55,719 nucleotides of DNA, from the NCBI GenBank assembly GCA_025997215.1, contig BNUH01000012.1:1-55719 (forward strand). The letters are read 5' to 3'. Shown piece by piece: positions 25,915 through 34,652 of the stretch. The first letter of the stretch is position 1. Each line of letters begins with the position of its first letter. Position numbers and translations under genes: made by a program. The notes below the pieces were generated by a model. It was not told where the DNA came from. It did no database searches and worked only from the letters and a program-made list of their open reading frames with translations. This DNA comes from Clostridia bacterium. Lineage in GTDB: Bacteria; Bacillota_A; Clostridia; Christensenellales; Aristaeellaceae.

Positions 25915-27780
25915 TCACTCTGCCAACTTTCCCGTATACAGCTGATAATACCTGCCCTTTGCCGATATCAGCTCGTCATGGCTGCCGCGTTCGATGACTC
26001 GCCCCTGCTCCAACACCATGATGGCGTTGGCATTTCGGACGGTAGACAGTCGATGCGCGATGACAAACACGGTGCGACCCTCCATCAAAGCGTCCATTCC
26101 GCGCTGAACAATCGCCTCTGTGCGTGTATCGATGCTTGAAGTGGCTTCGTCCAGGATCATCACGGGCGGATCGGCTACTGCGGCGCGGGCAATTGCAATC
26201 AGCTGGCGCTGGCCGCCGGAAAGATTGCCGCCGTCTCCGGAAAGCACTGTGTTGTAGCCGTCAGGCAAACGCCGGATGAAATCGTCCGCATTGGCGATTC
26301 TGGCAGCCTGACGCACCTGTTCGTCAGTCGCGTCCAGCTTGCCGTAACGGATATTATCCGCAATCGTGCCGGTGAACAGATGGGTATCTTGCAACACAAT
26401 GCCCAGCGACCGCCGCAAGTCGGCTTTCTTGATTTTGTTGATATTGATGCCATCGTAGCGGATTTTTCCGTCCGCTATGTCGTAGAAACGGTTGATTAGG
26501 TTAGTGATGGTGGTTTTACCCGCGCCGGTCGCGCCTACAAAGGCGATCTTCTGTCCAGGCTTGGCGTAAAGCGTCACATCATTCAGGACGGTTTTGTTTG
26601 ACTCATAACCAAAGTCAACATCAAAGAAACGCACATCGCCTTTCAACGCTGTGTAAGTGACACTTCCATCGCAGTGCGGGTGCTTCCACGCCCAAAGCCC
26701 GGTGCGATGTTCAGTTTCCGTCAGTTCGCCAGCCTCGTATTCGGCATTGACCAAGGTCACATAACCATCGTCGGTTTCAAATTCCTCATCCATCATCGCG
26801 AAAATGCGTCCAGCCCCTGCCAGCGCCATGGTCACGGCGTTGACCTGCGCCGAAATCTGTGCGAAGGGCGCACTGAAGGTTTTGGAGAGGGTGAGGAACG
26901 CGGCGATAACGCCCAGCGAGACAGAGCCGACACCGTTCAGCGCAAGCAAGCCGCCTATAATGGCAATGGCAACATACTGTATAGCGCCTATATTCATAAC
27001 GATCGGCATGAGCATATTGGTGAACTGATACGCCTTTCTCCCATAACCCTGCAAGGCGGTGTTTCTCTCGTCGAAGTCGGCTATGACCTCGTTCTCATGG
27101 CAAAAAACCTTGATAACCTTCTGCCCGTTCATCATTTCCTTGATGTAGCCGTTCAAGTCGCCTATGGCCGTCTGTTGACTTTGAAACAGTTTCGCCGCCT
27201 TAAAGCTCAGTGTCTTGGACACATACACAGTGATAACCATAAAAACCGCGACAATGATAGTCAGCAAGGGACTAAGCGACAGCATGGACACTGCGACAAT
27301 CACAATGGACGCGACAGAGGATATAAGCTGCGGGAGACTCATGGAGAAAAACTCCCGCAGGGTGTCGTTGTCGTTGGTAAAACGGCTCATGATGTTGCCG
27401 TGGGTATGCGTGTCGAAGTAGCGGATCGGCAGCGATTGCATATTCTCAAACAAGCTCTCGCGGATGCTTTTCTGCACACCCTGCGCAACGGAAACCATCA
27501 TGCGGTTGTAGAGGAAGGTCGACAAGACGCCAGCGGCATAGACAAGACTCATAATTATTATGAGTTTGATAAGACCGCCGTAAACAGGCGGGTTCGACCG
27601 CAGAATCTGTGGGATGTGCTCGTCGATCAGCTTTTCGATGAAAAACGATCCCGCAACGCTGGCGAAGGTGCTGATTAGGATAAACAGCAGAACAAAAACA
27701 AGCGTCAGCTTGTATTTACCGGTCATGACTCCTAAGAGCCGCTCGATGGCGCCCTTCTTCACTTTATTCTGCTTATTCAT
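25915..27780 (-). CDS. ABC exporter half-transporter, canonical ATPase subunit, 621 aa
   Basis: A type IV (exporter) ABC protein: about six membrane helices in residues 20-330, then a nucleotide-binding domain with Walker A GATGAGKTT, signature LSGGQRQ, Walker B VMILDEATSSID and H-loop IAHRLST. The long insert between domains (YEAGELTETEHRTGLW) is unusual. I start at ATG 27780, the first methionine after the upstream gene's end; it overlaps that stop codon by 8 bases, typical of coupled heterodimeric exporters. The substrate is unknown; such pairs often export drugs or peptides. No native regulator is present nearby. Confidence 0.9.
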   Translation of the reverse strand: MNKQNKVKKGAIERLLGVMTGKYKLTLVFVLLFILISTFASVAGSFFIEKLIDEHIPQILRSNPPVYGGLIKLIIIMSLVYAAGVLSTFLYNRMMVSVAQGVQKSIRESLFENMQSLPIRYFDTHTHGNIMSRFTNDNDTLREFFSMSLPQLISSVASIVIVAVSMLSLSPLLTIIVAVFMVITVYVSKTLSFKAAKLFQSQQTAIGDLNGYIKEMMNGQKVIKVFCHENEVIADFDERNTALQGYGRKAYQFTNMLMPIVMNIGAIQYVAIAIIGGLLALNGVGSVSLGVIAAFLTLSKTFSAPFAQISAQVNAVTMALAGAGRIFAMMDEEFETDDGYVTLVNAEYEAGELTETEHRTGLWAWKHPHCDGSVTYTALKGDVRFFDVDFGYESNKTVLNDVTLYAKPGQKIAFVGATGAGKTTITNLINRFYDIADGKIRYDGININKIKKADLRRSLGIVLQDTHLFTGTIADNIRYGKLDATDEQVRQAARIANADDFIRRLPDGYNTVLSGDGGNLSGGQRQLIAIARAAVADPPVMILDEATSSIDTRTEAIVQRGMDALMEGRTVFVIAHRLSTVRNANAIMVLEQGRVIERGSHDELISAKGRYYQLYTGKLAE

Positions 27781-29509
27781 CAAAATCACCGCCTCCCTGC
27801 ATTTGCGCTTGATAGATCTCTTTGTAGATCTCGTTGGTTTTGTATAACTCGTCGTGAGTGCCGACCGCGTGTATTCTGCCGTTTTCCAAAATAATAATGC
27901 GATCCGCGTCCAACACGGATGACACACGCTGGGCGATGATCATCTTGGTCGTGCCGGGTATTTCCTCTCGGAATGCTCTGCGGATCATTGCATCGGTTTT
28001 GGTGTCAACCGCGCTTGTAGAGTCGTCCAGAATCAGTATCTTAGGCTTTTTAAGCAAGGCACGGGCAATGCACAACCGCTGCCGCTGACCGCCCGACACG
28101 TTTGTGCCGCCTTCCTCAATGTGGGTATCGTAACCGTCTGGGAATTCCATGATGAATCCATCGGCTTGAGCCAAACGGCAAGCATGTCTGATCTGCTCGT
28201 CCGCAGCGTTTGGGTTACCCCAGCGCAGATTTTCCTTGATTGTGCCGGAGAACAGCACATTATTCTGCAAGACTACTGAGACCTCGCTTCGCAGGGTTTC
28301 AATATTGTATTGCCGCACATCCACGCCGCCAACCAGTACCGCGCCTTTCGTCACATCATACAGGCGTGGAATAAGCTGCACAAAGCTGGTTTTAGAGCTT
28401 CCCGTACCACCTAAAATACCGATGGTTTCGCCGGACTTAATGGAGAGATTCACGCCGGCCAGGCATAGCTTATTTTCATCATCCACATAACTGAAATCCA
28501 CACCAGCGAACTCAACCGAACCGTCCTTTACTTCCGCGATAGGATTTGCTGGATTGCGCAGGGATGGCGCTTCATTGAGAACCTCCACGATGCGTCCAGC
28601 GGAGGATCGCGCGATGATAATCTGCACGAACACAATGGACAGCAGCAAGAGGTTCATCAGCACTTGCATGATATAGGCAAACATACTCATCAAGTCGCCA
28701 GTGGTCATGGTATCCTGCACAATTAAATGCGCAGACCACCATGAAATCAGCAATATACAGGCATAGGTGCAGAATTGAATGAGCGGCATATTGAACGCCA
28801 CCCGTTTCTGACCTCCAGTAAAAGCTGTGTAAACCTCGTTTGAGATGCCGCCGAATTTGCTCTTTTCCTCTTCGCCACGCACATAAGACTTGACTACCCG
28901 GATGCCCTGCAGGTTCTCCTGCACCACGTTGTTCAGCTTGTCATACGTGCGCAAAGCCCGCTCAAAAAAAGGATGGGCTTTGATGGTGATAAAGAATAGC
29001 CCAGCCCCTAAGACTGGGATGGCCGCAGCCAATACCAGCGCGACCTGACTGTTGGTATGAAACGCCATGAACAGCGCGAACGCGACCATAAAAATGGCGC
29101 GGACGGCTTGCCGGATGATCGCTTGAAACGCCATTAGGACATTGGTCACGTCCGTCGTCAGGCGCGTCACAAGGCTGGCGGAGGAAAACCGGTCGATATT
29201 CGGGAATGTGAACCGCTGAATGGACGTGAAAATATCCCGACGAAGATTGGCGGCAAAACCCGCCGCTGCCGAGGATGAAAAGAATCCGGAGAGAGCGCCG
29301 AATGTCAATGACATCAGCGAGAAGAGAACCAGAACGGTTCCCAGTTTGGCAATATAGCTCATATTGCCGTCCGCTATGCCGAAGTCGATGAGGCTCGCCA
29401 TAAAAAAGGGAACCAGCACCTCCATTACGACTTCCAGCACCATGAAGCCGGAGGCGCAAAGGGTCTCCTTTTTGTACTGCCTGATGGATTTTGCTAGGGT
29501 CTTGATCAC
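27773..29509 (-). CDS. ABC exporter half-transporter, degenerate ATPase subunit, 578 aa
   Basis: Partner of the gene downstream. Six membrane helices precede a nucleotide-binding domain with Walker A GGTGSSKTSF, signature VSGGQRQ and a Walker B ILILDDSTSAVD in which the catalytic glutamate is aspartate. The histidine of the H-loop is glutamine in IIAQRVSS. Such degenerate sites are usual in one half of heterodimeric exporters. The start is GTG 29509 with AGGAG about 10 bases upstream. A strong hairpin lies in the leader at 29581-29626. Confidence 0.9.
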   Translation of the reverse strand: MIKTLAKSIRQYKKETLCASGFMVLEVVMEVLVPFFMASLIDFGIADGNMSYIAKLGTVLVLFSLMSLTFGALSGFFSSSAAAGFAANLRRDIFTSIQRFTFPNIDRFSSASLVTRLTTDVTNVLMAFQAIIRQAVRAIFMVAFALFMAFHTNSQVALVLAAAIPVLGAGLFFITIKAHPFFERALRTYDKLNNVVQENLQGIRVVKSYVRGEEEKSKFGGISNEVYTAFTGGQKRVAFNMPLIQFCTYACILLISWWSAHLIVQDTMTTGDLMSMFAYIMQVLMNLLLLSIVFVQIIIARSSAGRIVEVLNEAPSLRNPANPIAEVKDGSVEFAGVDFSYVDDENKLCLAGVNLSIKSGETIGILGGTGSSKTSFVQLIPRLYDVTKGAVLVGGVDVRQYNIETLRSEVSVVLQNNVLFSGTIKENLRWGNPNAADEQIRHACRLAQADGFIMEFPDGYDTHIEEGGTNVSGGQRQRLCIARALLKKPKILILDDSTSAVDTKTDAMIRRAFREEIPGTTKMIIAQRVSSVLDADRIIILENGRIHAVGTHDELYKTNEIYKEIYQAQMQGGGDFDE

Positions 29510-29580
29510 AGTTTTGTTTGCTCCTATTCTATACTGTTTTGGTAATGCGCTTGTATCCGTCTATAAAAAGACACAAAAAT

Positions 29581-29626
29581 ACGTGCGGCGTGAATCAACT
29601 GGACTTACGCGATTCACGCCGCACGT
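29581..29626 (-). promoter_or_regulatory. Leader hairpin with T-run ahead of the ABC exporter
   Basis: ACGTGCGGCGTGAATC (29581-29596) and GATTCACGCCGCACGT (29611-29626) form a perfect 16-bp stem with a 14-base loop. Read leftward it is followed by ATTTTTGTGTCTTTTT, so it can act as an intrinsic terminator. It either ends transcription from the right or works as an attenuator of the exporter operon, whose start codon lies 70 bases further on. Confidence 0.65.
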
Positions 29627-29741
29627 TACCATTAGTATATCACAATTTTGCTTTCTCTCGCAAGCGGTTTTTGAAAATTCTTCATTATTAGGAATAAGTT
29701 AGTTAAACCTACAGTCATACAAACCTAGTACCTAATTAGCT

Positions 29742-30110
29742 CTAAATCACAACATCAGGGTAGAGATGTTTGAGCTTGATGCGGGCGTCGGCAGTGGTGA
29801 AATGCCACTCGACGCCTTTCTGAGACGCATTGCGCCTGGAATGCCAGGCAGATAGTTCTTCATTTAGCATCTCTATAGTTGGAATGCGGCGTTTGCCGAG
29901 ACATTGAATCGATAATGCGGAAAGCTCGACTTCTGCAATATCAAGCCATGAACCATGCTTTGGCGTGAAATGAATTTCAAGTCGCTGTGCCAATCTTAAT
30001 GCCTCTGCAGGAGAAAATTTCTTGTAAAGCGAAGCGACTGTATGCGTATTCAGGTTGCCGTTTCCGCCAATGACGAGGTCGGCAGAGCTAGCGTCAGCAA
30101 CCCGCGCACC
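29742..30110 (-). pseudogene. IS630-family transposase, C-terminal fragment
   Basis: The frame reads NGNLNTHTVASLYKKFSPAE, then LEIHFTPKHGSWLDIAEVEL and RNASQKGVEWHFTTADARIK, the conserved end of IS630 DDE transposases. In the usual D-N-L-N-T-H motif the catalytic aspartate is replaced by glycine (GNGNLNTH), so it is inactive even as a fragment. The N-terminal half is missing; sequence right of about 30110 belongs to a different gene. Confidence 0.85.
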
Positions 30111-30402
30111 GCAATCGGTCTGGCGGATGAATTACACTATGTATAAGCGTCTTGCCCGCTGCGTCTATAATCTCCGCGCCTTCGGGAATCTTGCCGCCCA
30201 CCGATTCTATTATTCCGTCTTTAATGACAACGGTCGTGTCGTCAATGACGTTCTCGCCGTCAAAGATTTTGGCGTTGATAATCGCGGCGAATTGTTTCTC
30301 ACCGACATATGCCTTGTTTGACAAGGTATTAAAAACTATAAACGCGCCTGCCGCGATAACCACGGCGGTAAAAACAGCCATTACTTTTTTGTAATCCATC
30401 AT
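30094..30402 (-). pseudogene. Amidohydrolase-family N-terminal fragment
   Basis: A membrane anchor (VMAVFTAVVIAAGAFIVF) is followed by AKIFDGENVIDDTTVVIKDG and GAEIIDAAGKTL, the beta-rich N-terminal domain of amidohydrolases. In relatives the next segment is PG-(L/M)-ID-x-H with the metal-binding histidines. Here it turns into HSVIHPPDRLRCAGC and stops, so the catalytic barrel is gone. The break near 30130 joins an IS630 fragment. A usable GGGG site precedes ATG 30402, so a short anchored peptide might still be made. Confidence 0.75.
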
Positions 30403-30418
30403 AATTTCCCCCTAAAAT

Positions 30419-31129
30419 TTATTTTATGTCTTGCTTCTTAAACAACACACTTCCCAAGACTGTGCCGCCAACCAAATAGCACAGGCCCACGATAACAGCT
30501 TGCAGCACCGCGCCGCTTTCGGGCGTTACCGTGGCAAGCGCGGAAACGTGTCCAGAAACCCAGAAATTCGACAGCGTTATAACATCTATCAGCATAAAAT
30601 CGATTGCCATCAAGATGGGCGGAAGTATCGAAGTCGCGCAGACGGTGACGGCAACCGAAGCGCCGATTCCGCGCAGCCAAGTTGACGCGAGGACAAACAG
30701 CGACGTATACGCAAGCAACAGCAGCCCCTCGCCAAGTATCATTGTCACCACGTTTGAAACGGTGGTTGTACCCGACGGGTCAAAGCCCCAAAGTGCGGTT
30801 CCCAACGTTAACGAAATCGCTATATGGACGAAGTAAATCGCCAAAACCGCAACTCCGCTGACAAGAAGTTTGGAAAGATATATTTGAACGCGGTTAAAGC
30901 CTTTGGAAACGTAGTTTTTTATCGTGCCGCTATGGAACTCGCTTGATACGAACAGCGACACAAACACGGCCATAACAGAGGGCAAGAGCGCCAATCCCAA
31001 TGTTTCCGCGAGAAAGGTCGCGCCGCTGATGTCTTCTAAGATTGCCGTCATACCCCCGGCTCCGCGTGTCTGTACACCCGCCTGTATAGCTATTGCCAGA
31101 ATCGCCGGAATCGCGGCGCATACGAGCAT
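30419..31129 (-). CDS. ABC-2-type permease, 5'-truncated, 236 aa
   Basis: Five to six hydrophobic segments with the ABC-2 pattern (FVSLFVSSEFHSGTIKNYVS, with the E-x-x-x-G-T-I-K motif after the second helix, and KLLVSGVAVLAIYFVHI). Relatives carry about 30 more residues with an amphipathic helix at the N-terminus. Here the first methionine falls inside the first hydrophobic helix and no ribosome site is seen, so the 5' end is probably lost at the junction near 31140. The cognate ATPase gene is missing. It lies 16 bases upstream of the amidohydrolase fragment in the same direction. Confidence 0.65.
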   Translation of the reverse strand: MLVCAAIPAILAIAIQAGVQTRGAGGMTAILEDISGATFLAETLGLALLPSVMAVFVSLFVSSEFHSGTIKNYVSKGFNRVQIYLSKLLVSGVAVLAIYFVHIAISLTLGTALWGFDPSGTTTVSNVVTMILGEGLLLLAYTSLFVLASTWLRGIGASVAVTVCATSILPPILMAIDFMLIDVITLSNFWVSGHVSALATVTPESGAVLQAVIVGLCYLVGGTVLGSVLFKKQDIK

Positions 31130-31312
31130 AGCTAACGCTAAAATTCAACGGCTTTTCTTGCTCTTTGGACGAAAACATGCCATAATATTGATGGGACAGA
31201 TAAGCAGCTCGTTTACTGTTTGGCTATACTGTGAAATTAGCAAATTCCAGTTTGCCGACAAAAGTAGATACCCCATGATCCGTTCTTTCCTGTTCCGCGT
31301 AGCGGCGGAGCG

Positions 31313-32734
31313 GTAACTCTTTATCTTACGGTTAATAATACACCTGGGCTATACACGCAGTTCAGGGTCGAGACGATTGATGTCTTAGGCACAATGTCCA
31401 CCGAGAGACTCACCAACTCGATTCTGTGTAATGTTTCTCAAGCTGGCGCGCCAACGGCGTGTTCTCTGAACGCTACGCTCGCAGAGGGCGATGTAACACT
31501 TGCGTGGAGTGGGTCGCTGGCTGGTGCAGGGAACGCGATCATTTCATACGAAATACAATACAGTGATTCAACGAACAACACTACCTGGGGGGCGTGGGTG
31601 GCATCAGCGTCTGTGTTATCATCGTCCACATCCGGCAGCGTCTCCGTCAGCCCGCCGGAAACACGCGGCTCTTACCGTCGTTATCGTGTTCGTACATGCG
31701 GCGCCGCTGGTGTAACTTACTATTCAGACTGGGCAATAACGTCAAATAGCGTCCGAAGAAACATACAACCTTTTGGGCCGACGTCGTTTACTGCAGTACC
31801 GTCGCTGTACGAAACCCCAATCGTAACCTTGTCGTGGAGTGGTTCGGTCGCGGGTACCAGCGCGATCAAGAACCACATAATCCAGCAGAGCACCTCGGCA
31901 GATCAATCGACTTGGTCTGTATACAGCACGGTCGCGACTATCGTATCCAACACAGCGTCGGGCACGGCGGAGGTTGTCGCCTCGAACATCGTCGGGATGT
32001 ACACTCGCTACCGCCTAGCTGTGACAGACGTACTGGACACGATGTCCAGCTACGTTATAAGCAATACCGTTCGCAGGACGACCGTACCAAACACCCCGGT
32101 CGTAACTGCCCCTATATCGAACAGTTCGACTTATAACGTAAACCCAAGGTTTCTGCTTGCAACAGGCGGCACTCCAGACGGACGAACTCAATCGTTAAGG
32201 GTTAAGGTATCTAGCGCCGACTGGGTTGACAGCGCGACTAATCCTGATCGGTATTCCGTCAGCGGTTTGCTCGTCAACGGTGTTAGCTCGATTTACCAGA
32301 TGGACACATTAACACAAGGTACCCGTGTCGCGCAGATCAGGAGCTTTGATCCGGCATCCAATCGTGAAAGCGCCAACAAAAACGTCGCATTCACAATCCT
32401 CGCCTCGCCCTTTAGTATAATCACAGCCAAACAGCGTGTCAAGGCAACGGACATCCTGACAATCCGCACGGCTGTTAATGTGGTTCGCAAGTATTATGGA
32501 TTACCTCTGGTGGTATGGGCAGAGCCAGTAGTCGCATGGCTATGTCAAATAAAGAACTGGGTTTTTCATATCAAGGAAATCCGGACTGCGCTCGATGAAG
32601 TCGTCGCTTTGATCAACTCCCATGATGCCGTAGCTACGTTTGATGTGCCATCCTTCGTCTGGCTGCCCATCAAGACAGGCAGTCCACAGGCTGCGGTAAT
32701 GAACCAGATTCATGCTTTGATTCTTTCGCTATAA
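31313..32734 (+). pseudogene. Phage tail/structural protein with fibronectin III-like repeats, 5'-truncated
   Basis: About 470 residues contain at least two fibronectin-III-like units, each with a pattern V-T-L-x-W-S-G-S-x-A-G, then Y-R-R-Y-R-V-R-T and an S-N-S-V-R-R end, and a third related unit at the start (YTQFRVETIDVLGTMSTERL). The C-terminal 130 residues are a different helical domain. Such repeats are common on tail-spike and tail-tip proteins of Bacillota phages. No start codon or ribosome site is present at the left; the frame begins abruptly at 31313. This is the only clear structural phage gene in element 2. Confidence 0.65.
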
Positions 32735-32748
32735 TGAAAGGCGCTGCT

Positions 32749-32778
32749 AACAGAAGCTCCGAATGCGGAGCTTCTGTT
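32749..32778 (+). terminator. Hairpin after the tail-protein gene
   Basis: AACAGAAGCTCC (32749-32760) pairs perfectly with GGAGCTTCTGTT (32767-32778) over a 6-base loop; the tail is GTTATGTC, so T-poor. Position 14 bases past the stop codon supports a terminator role. Confidence 0.75.
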
Positions 32779-32865
32779 GTTATGTCGATATATGGGAGTT
32801 ATCGAGATAGACGTCTACACATCAAACGGTGTTAACAGCATCTGATTTTACTTAGGAGGAACGCC

Positions 32866-33063
32866 ATGAATTCTTATCTGAACGACACCCACTATCTTCG
32901 CGGTTATCGGGAGCTTACGCAATATCTGAATATCGGTATCGAGACCGCTCGCCTGATGATGCTCGAGGAAGAATTCCCAGTAATAACAATCAGCCCACGC
33001 ATGCGAATCATCAAAATAGCCGCGCTGGAAGAATGGTTACACACGGATAAAGAGCTTGACTAA
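32866..33063 (+). CDS. Excisionase-like helix-turn-helix protein, element 2 (65 aa)
   Basis: Close paralogue of 17291-17476: Y-L-R-G-Y-R-E-L-T-Q-Y-L-N-I-G-I-E-T-A-R followed by KIAALEEWL. AGGAGG lies 7 bases ahead of ATG 32866. It is followed after 59 bases by the integrase gene, the same gap as in element 1. The gap itself is conserved at about 85-90 percent, so the two xis-int modules share an ancestor but are not a recent duplication. Confidence 0.85.
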   Translation: MNSYLNDTHYLRGYRELTQYLNIGIETARLMMLEEEFPVITISPRMRIIKIAALEEWLHTDKELD

Positions 33064-33122
33064 CACGACTTATTATGGCTCTATAAGTAAGAAGAGATTT
33101 TATCGCGAGGAGGGTAACGACT

Positions 33123-33985
33123 ATGCCCAAACGAAGGGCTAACGGCGAGGGCGGCATACCATGCATTCGCAAGGACGGCCGCTGGCAAGCGCACTACACC
33201 GCATATGACAAGACTGGCGAGCGGATACTCAAGACAGTAATGGGCCGCACGCAAACGGAATGCGCAAAGAAAATCCAGGATATTGTTCATCAGATCAACA
33301 CAGGAGTCTACGTTGCGCCGGAAAAGGTCACATTCAAAACATGGGTGATGGACTGGTTTAAGCTTTATGGTGAACCCAGATGGAATAGCCAGCAAACAAG
33401 AAAAACTCATCTTCAGAACATAGAGAAACACTTGATTCCAGCGTTTGGACGTGTTAGACTACAGAAGTTGGAACCGCCGCGCATTCAGTCATTCTTTAAT
33501 CAGCTGAGCAAAGAAGGCAAGAAGTCAGCGACTGTACGGAAAATCATGGAGCCGATGACGGGATGCCTGAAGAAGGCGGCGCAGTTGAATATGATTAACT
33601 CGAACCCGTGTGATAAAGTCGAGCTGCCGCCGCTGCGTCAGGAAGAGGTAAAGCACCTTGACCATGACGAGGTCGAGATAGTGCTGGGTGAGTTTCCGGA
33701 TTCCACGCATGGCAGAATCTGCGAGTTTATCCTGCACACAGGCCTTCGCGCGGCAGAGATCGCGGGGTTGCAATGGGCGGACGTCGACTTCAAGAACAGG
33801 CTCATCCACATCAAACGGACGGCGCACTACCAGAAGTTGGTTGAAAATGGCGTTAAGGCGGAGCACCAATCGCTTGTGATTGCGCCGACAAAAACAACTA
33901 ACAGTGATCGCGATGTACCCTTGAATGACGATGCGGTTGAGTTGCTGAAGGCACAACTGGTTGTGCAGCGTCACGAGAACCAGAA
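33123..33985 (+). pseudogene. Tyrosine integrase of element 2, 3'-truncated by IS256 sequence
   Basis: Residues 1-288 match integrase 1 nearly throughout (GEGGIPCIRKDGRWQAHYTA ... HTGLRAAEIAGLQW ... VVQRHENQ). After CACGAGAACCAG the frame continues into the C-terminus of an IS256 transposase and ends at 34154. The H-x-x-R box, G-H-K box and catalytic tyrosine are all missing, so the enzyme is dead. The chimeric open frame still has a good start (GAGGAGGG upstream of ATG 33123) and would make a 343-aa fusion. Confidence 0.92.
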
Positions 33986-34154
33986 GGTAACAAAGACCAA
34001 AGGCGCGTTTGTCAGCGAGGATGCGCTGCTAAAGCAACTGTATTTGGTAACGATCCAAGTGACTGAGAAGTGGACGATGCCCATACGCAACTGGGGAGCG
34101 ATACTCGCGCAGTTGACGGTCTACTACGGCGAGCGGATCACGCAGCCCGCGTAA
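33984..34154 (+). pseudogene. IS256 transposase C-terminus fused to integrase 2
   Basis: The residues KVTKTKGAFVSEDALLKQLY, LVTIQVTEKWTMPIRNW and ILAQLTVYYGERI are the conserved C-terminal end of IS256/mutator-type transposases (K-T-K-G-x-F-x-x-E-x-A-x-x-K-x-x-Y-L, K-W-x-x-P-x-x-x-W). No catalytic DDE residue is included. It is in frame with integrase 2. Confidence 0.88.
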
Positions 34155-34181
34155 AAGGAACGCACGAACCCCCATCCGTCC

Positions 34182-34305
34182 GTCTTGACTGCGCGGCTGG
34201 AAACCGCTGTGCAGGCTATGCCGACGGCGATGGGAACCAGCAAAGCACAAGCCCTCTCGCCGTCGGCATATCCAGCGTAGCGGTTTCCCGCCACGCAGTC
34301 AAGAC
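34182..34305. repeat. 49-bp near-perfect inverted repeat (large hairpin)
   Basis: Arms 34182-34230 and 34257-34305 match at 43 of 49 positions around a 26-base loop; both arms start with GTCTTGACTGCG on the outside and TATGCCGACGGCGA on the inside. A second short hairpin CCGAGC/GCTCGG follows at once (34304-34323). It begins 27 bases after the IS256 transposase stop. It would fold into a very stable RNA or cruciform. It does not match any structured RNA I know. Confidence 0.8.
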
Positions 34306-34652
34306 CGAGCTCGCTTCGCTCGGGACTGCGTTCTGGCTGTGGTGCAGGGGGAACGGGCCTCTGGCTCCGAGAACCAACTTCCGCTGCGGCGGGTGCTTTC
34401 CTGGCTGGGCGCTTCTTTATGGGTGATGGGTTTACACAATTGGTGCGGCACTACCCGGCATATTCATTGCTTGCTCAACTTAGGTGTGTATGGACGCTGG
34501 AGAATATGATTATTTGGACATTAAAATTATGGTTGCGTATCTCTCCGACTGATGATATACTCCTTGATATCACGAAACGGAGGAGGCTCTATGCTGCAAC
34601 ATTCAAGCCAGTGGATCCCTACTATTTCCAATGAATATGATGAGGTTTTGTG

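Larger units (their letters stand above)
33984..34458 (+). mobile_element. IS256-family remnant (3' end with right inverted repeat)
   Basis: Contains the transposase C-terminus, a 49-bp-stem hairpin, and a right end GGGTTTACACAATTGGTGCG and CACTACC near 34428-34457. Its complement resembles the left end of the IS256 copy at 55538 (TGCCGCACAGAATGTGTAAA vs TGCCGCACCAATTGTGTAAA). The left half of the element is missing, so the copy was deleted together with the integrase 3' end. Confidence 0.75.

Noticed and set aside
26674..27678. 334-codon open frame antisense to the ABC exporter gene
   Set aside because: It lies wholly within the clearly coding ABC gene, is rich in H, R, Q and G, and has no ribosome site.
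34182..34305. Reading the large hairpin as a retron msr-msd
   Set aside because: No reverse transcriptase frame is present in the window.
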